Shown here piece after piece: positions 4,416 through 7,303 of a stretch of 7,303 bases of DNA. A program made the translations under genes and the position numbers. The stretch spans positions 1-7,303 of the forward strand of contig JACCQW010000215.1 of assembly GCA_013813955.1 (NCBI GenBank). The letters are read 5' to 3'. The notes under the pieces were generated by a model, which was given only the letters and a program-made list of their open reading frames with translations, did not search any database and was not told where the DNA came from. Source of the stretch: Solirubrobacterales bacterium. Lineage in GTDB: Bacteria; Actinomycetota; Thermoleophilia; Solirubrobacterales; Solirubrobacteraceae. Positions within the stretch are counted from its first letter, which is position 1; every line of letters starts with the position of its first letter.

Positions 4416-7303
4416 CTACCGCTGGCCGGGCGTCTTGGCGGGGTACAGCGAGACCGGGATCGAGAGGTCGAGCGCGGTCTGCACGACGCGCGACTGCTCC
4501 TCGGCGTGCGCGGCCGGATAGCCCTCGCCCGGACTCGCGCGCTCGGGCCGGCCGACGAAGCCGAAGCGCAGGCGCTCGGGGAGGATCTGCATGAGCCGCG
4601 GGAACATGTGCGCGCGGGCGCCCATGTTGCGCGGCTCCTCCTGGACCCAGACGACCTCCTCGAGGTTGGGATAGCTCTCGATGAGCTCGAGCACCTGGGC
4701 CTCGGGGAACGGGTACAGCAGCTCGATGCGGCCGATCGCGACGGCCTCGTTGTCCTCGCGCCGGGGATGGCCGACGAGGTCGTAGTAGATCTTGCCGGTG
4801 CACAGTGCCAGGCGCCTGATCTTCTCGGCCGGCACGCGCGGCTCGCCGAGCACCGGGAAGAACTTCGTCTCTGACAGGTGCTCGATGCGGTTGGTCGCCT
4901 GCGGCAGGCGCAGCAGCGACTTCGGGGTCATGACGACCAGCGGGCGCTGCTTGGCGATGCGCGCCTGGCGGCGCAGCAGGTGGAAGTACTGCGCGGGCGT
5001 GGTGACGTTGGCGACGCGGATGTTGCCCTCCGCCGCGAGGGTGAGGAAGCGCTCCATGCGCCCCGAGCTGTGCTCGGGGCCCGAGCCCTCGTAGCCGTGG
5101 GGCAGCAGCAGCGTCAGCCGCGATGTCTGCCCCCACTTGGCCAGTCCGCTGACGATGAACTGGTCGATGATGACCTGCGCGGCGTTGACGAAGTCGCCGA
5201 ACTGCGCCTCCCACAGCACGAGTGTCTCCGGCGCCTCTGCGCTGTAGCCGTACTCGAAGCCCAGGCAGGCGATCTCGCTCAGCGGCGAGTTGTGCAGCTC
5301 CAGCGGCGCCAGCGCGCCGGGCAGGCTCTGGATCGGGCAGATCGCCTGGCCGGTCTTGGCGTCGTGCAGGACCATGTGGCGCTGGGAGAACGTGCCGCGC
5401 TCGGTGTCCTGGCCGGTCAGGCGGATCGGCGTGCCCTCCGTGAGCAGCGAGGCGAACGCGAGCGCCTCGGCGTGGGCCCAGTCGATGCCGCCGTCGGGCC
5501 CGATCGCCTGGCGGCGGCGCTCGAGCTGCTTGACGAGCTTGGGGTGCACCGTGAACCCGTCGGGCAGCCTGAGCAGCTCCTCGTTGAGCGATCGCAGCCG
5601 CTCGACGCTGACCGCGGTCTTGACCTCGGGGGACGGCGTGCGGTCCAGCCGGTACTCGCCGGTCGGCTGCTCGACCTCCCCGGCCGCGGCGGCCTCCTTG
5701 ATCTGCGTCTTGAGCCTGGAGTGCAGCGAGGAGAGCTCGTCCCACACCTCGCCCTTCTGGCGCTCGACGTCCTCGGCGGTCACGACTCCCTGCTCGACGA
5801 GCCGGTCGGCCCACATGTCGGCGGCGCGCTTCTTCTGCTTGATGCGCGCGTACATCCCCGGCTGCGTGTAGGCGGGCTCGTCGGCCTCGTTGTGTCCGAA
5901 GCGCCGGTAGCCGATCAGGTCGATGAGCACGTCGTGGCCGAACTGCTGGCGGAAGGCGAAGGCCAGGCGCACGGCGGCGATGCACGCGCTGACGTCGTCG
6001 GCGTTGACGTGCACGATCGGCACGTCGTAGCCCTTGGCCAGGTCGGAGGCCCACCGCGTGGAGCGCGAGTCGTCGGGGTCGGTGGTGAAGCCGACCTGGT
6101 TGTTCTGCACGAGGTGCAGCGTGCCGCCGACCGTGTAGCCGTCCAGGCCCTGCAGGTTGAGCGTCTCGGCGACGACGCCCTGGCCGGGGAGCGCCGCGTC
6201 GCCGTGCAGGATGATCGGCACCGCCGCGTCGGTGTCGCGGTGGGCGTGGGGGCCCTGGCGGGTCGTCTGCGCGGCGCGGGAGGCGCCGACGACGACCGGG
6301 TGCACGTACTCCAGGTGCGAGGGGTTGGACTCGAGGTTGACGAGGATCGAGGACCCGTCGGGGAGCTGGTAGGAGCCCTGGGCGCCGTGGTGGTACTTGA
6401 CGTCGCCCGTGCCGCCCTGCGGGATCGTCGTCACCGCCTCCAGCGTGGAGGCGCCCTCGAACTCGGCGAAGATCGTGTCGTAGGGGCGGCCGAGGTTGTG
6501 GGCCAGCACGTTCAGCCGACCGCGGTGGGCCATGCCCAGGACCACCTCGCGGCCGCCGTGGGCGGCGGCCAGCTGGATCGCCTCGTCGAGCATCGGGACG
6601 GTCATGTCCAGGCCCTCGACGGAGAACTGCTTCTGGCCCAGGTAGGCCTTGTGCATGAAGCGCTCGAACGCGTCGACCTCGATCAGGCGCTTCAGCAGTG
6701 CCTTCTGCTCGTCGGTGGTCAGCGGCTTGCGGTAGGCGCCCGACTCGATGCGCTCGCGCAGCCACACGCGCTGGCGGTGGCTGGCGATGTGCTCGATCTC
6801 GTAGGCGATGGTGCCGCAGTAGGTCTGCGTCAGCTGCGGCAGCGCGTCGGCCAGCGTGGCGCCGGGGACGTGGACCCGCAGGATCCGCGCCGGGATCCGG
6901 GCCATGAGCTCGGGCGTCAGGCCCAGCGGCTCGGGCTTCAGCGCCGGATCGCCTTCGGGCTCGGAGCCCAGCGGATCCAGGCGCGCGGCCAGGTGCCCGT
7001 GCGTGCGGTGGGCCTTGACCAAGGAGACCGCAGCCTGCACGGCCTGCATGAGCTCTTCCTCGTCGGCGGCGGATGAGGTCGGTGCAGCGTCTGCCGGCGG
7101 GGCAGAGGGCAGGTCCTCGCGCGCGGGGGCGCCATCCCGGCCCGGGGAAGTGCTGCTCGCCGCCACGCCGGTGGGCAGTGCGGGAGCTGCCCTGAGCGGG
7201 AGGTCCAGCGAGCGGAAGATCGCCTCGTAGAAGCCGTGCTCGCCCCGCAGGTACTCCTCGACGGTCTTCAGGAACTGGCCGGACTGCGCCCCCTGGATGA
7301 TGC
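4416..7303 (-). CDS. kgd: 2-oxoglutarate dehydrogenase E1, Kgd/OdhA-type E2-E1 fusion, 5' part outside window
   Basis: This is the thiamine-diphosphate E1 component of the TCA cycle 2-oxoglutarate dehydrogenase complex. The frame is open to the right edge, so the true start is not in the window. A GTG at 7166 would give 916 residues but is internal. Residues encoded by about 7200-7301 (QGAQSGQFLKTVEEYL, then GFYEAIFRSLDLPL) resemble the end of the acyltransferase (E2-like) domain fused in actinobacterial Kgd/OdhA. An Ala/Pro/Ser-rich linker follows (about 7060-7199). Numbered from the GTG, E1 motifs are SLVKAHRTHGHLAARLDPL (48-66), H214 in AHRGRLN, H284 in SNPSHLE, the thiamine-diphosphate/Mg motif GDAALPGQG (322-330) to NNQ (355-357), GYRRFGHNEADEPAYTQP (419-436) and H699 in GPEHSSGRMERF. 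These histidines match E. coli SucA active-site positions as I recall them. The C-terminus extends about 16 residues beyond the usual end. Regulation by acetyl-CoA or an FHA protein is known in relatives but not visible here. Confidence 0.93.
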   Translation of the reverse strand, partial: IIQGAQSGQFLKTVEEYLRGEHGFYEAIFRSLDLPLRAAPALPTGVAASSTSPGRDGAPAREDLPSAPPADAAPTSSAADEEELMQAVQAAVSLVKAHRTHGHLAARLDPLGSEPEGDPALKPEPLGLTPELMARIPARILRVHVPGATLADALPQLTQTYCGTIAYEIEHIASHRQRVWLRERIESGAYRKPLTTDEQKALLKRLIEVDAFERFMHKAYLGQKQFSVEGLDMTVPMLDEAIQLAAAHGGREVVLGMAHRGRLNVLAHNLGRPYDTIFAEFEGASTLEAVTTIPQGGTGDVKYHHGAQGSYQLPDGSSILVNLESNPSHLEYVHPVVVGASRAAQTTRQGPHAHRDTDAAVPIILHGDAALPGQGVVAETLNLQGLDGYTVGGTLHLVQNNQVGFTTDPDDSRSTRWASDLAKGYDVPIVHVNADDVSACIAAVRLAFAFRQQFGHDVLIDLIGYRRFGHNEADEPAYTQPGMYARIKQKKRAADMWADRLVEQGVVTAEDVERQKGEVWDELSSLHSRLKTQIKEAAAAGEVEQPTGEYRLDRTPSPEVKTAVSVERLRSLNEELLRLPDGFTVHPKLVKQLERRRQAIGPDGGIDWAHAEALAFASLLTEGTPIRLTGQDTERGTFSQRHMVLHDAKTGQAICPIQSLPGALAPLELHNSPLSEIACLGFEYGYSAEAPETLVLWEAQFGDFVNAAQVIIDQFIVSGLAKWGQTSRLTLLLPHGYEGSGPEHSSGRMERFLTLAAEGNIRVANVTTPAQYFHLLRRQARIAKQRPLVVMTPKSLLRLPQATNRIEHLSETKFFPVLGEPRVPAEKIRRLALCTGKIYYDLVGHPRREDNEAVAIGRIELLYPFPEAQVLELIESYPNLEEVVWVQEEPRNMGARAHMFPRLMQILPERLRFGFVGRPERASPGEGYPAAHAEEQSRVVQTALDLSIPVSLYPAKTPGQR

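Noticed and set aside
2764..6765. A stop-free frame of 1333 codons on the minus strand.
   Set aside because: It runs antisense to the reductase and then out of frame inside kgd. Its translation is Arg/Ala/Gly/Pro-rich with no family motif, as expected of a shadow frame in very GC-rich coding DNA.
4878..7076. A 732-codon open frame on the plus strand, antisense to kgd.
   Set aside because: The composition is repetitive (Leu, Gly, Val, Arg, Asp) with no recognisable domain. It mirrors the codon bias of kgd, whose motifs are unambiguous.
7164..7166. GTG as the start of the 2-oxoglutarate dehydrogenase gene.
   Set aside because: The frame continues open to the window edge, and the upstream peptide resembles the end of the fused acyltransferase domain of Kgd/OdhA.

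Overview
The window is a very GC-rich stretch of ordinary, gene-dense bacterial chromosome. An actinobacterium (in the broad sense) is suggested by three things: an actinobacterial-type NucS mismatch endonuclease with a clamp-binding tail, a 2-oxoglutarate dehydrogenase that looks like the actinobacterial Kgd/OdhA E2-E1 fusion, and start codons without Shine-Dalgarno sequences but with TANNNT boxes 6 to 8 bases upstream. A deep-branching class such as Thermoleophilia is possible, but this is only a guess. I see no rRNA, tRNA, mobile element, CRISPR array or phage gene.

Layout, left to right: the 3' part of nucS (+, 1-483); an MBL-fold metallo-hydrolase (-, 480-1142); an enoyl-CoA hydratase/isomerase family protein (+, 1170-1940); a YjbQ/UPF0047 family protein (-, 1947-2384); a small four-helix membrane protein of unknown function (+, 2439-3002); an FprA-type ferredoxin/adrenodoxin-type NADPH reductase (+, 3040-4404); and the large E1 part of a Kgd/OdhA-type 2-oxoglutarate dehydrogenase (-, 4416-7303), whose start lies beyond the right edge. 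Coding density is nearly complete. The longest gap between genes is 54 bases, so no stretch over 300 bases lacks a gene.

Orientation alternates almost gene by gene. Three convergent pairs end within 0 to 11 bases of each other (nucS/MBL even overlap by four bases at CTAG), and two divergent pairs are separated by 27 and 54 bases. Most genes are therefore probably separate transcription units. The products are housekeeping functions: DNA mismatch repair, acyl-CoA metabolism, electron transfer from NADPH, and the TCA cycle. They do not form one evident pathway.

The most interesting non-coding signal is the 27-base gap between the MBL hydrolase and the enoyl-CoA hydratase. It holds a perfect 8+1+8 palindrome in which each arm supplies a TAGGGT box placed as a leaderless promoter for one of the two genes. 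Similar TANNNT boxes lie just before the membrane protein and the reductase. I found no convincing new multi-gene system here.
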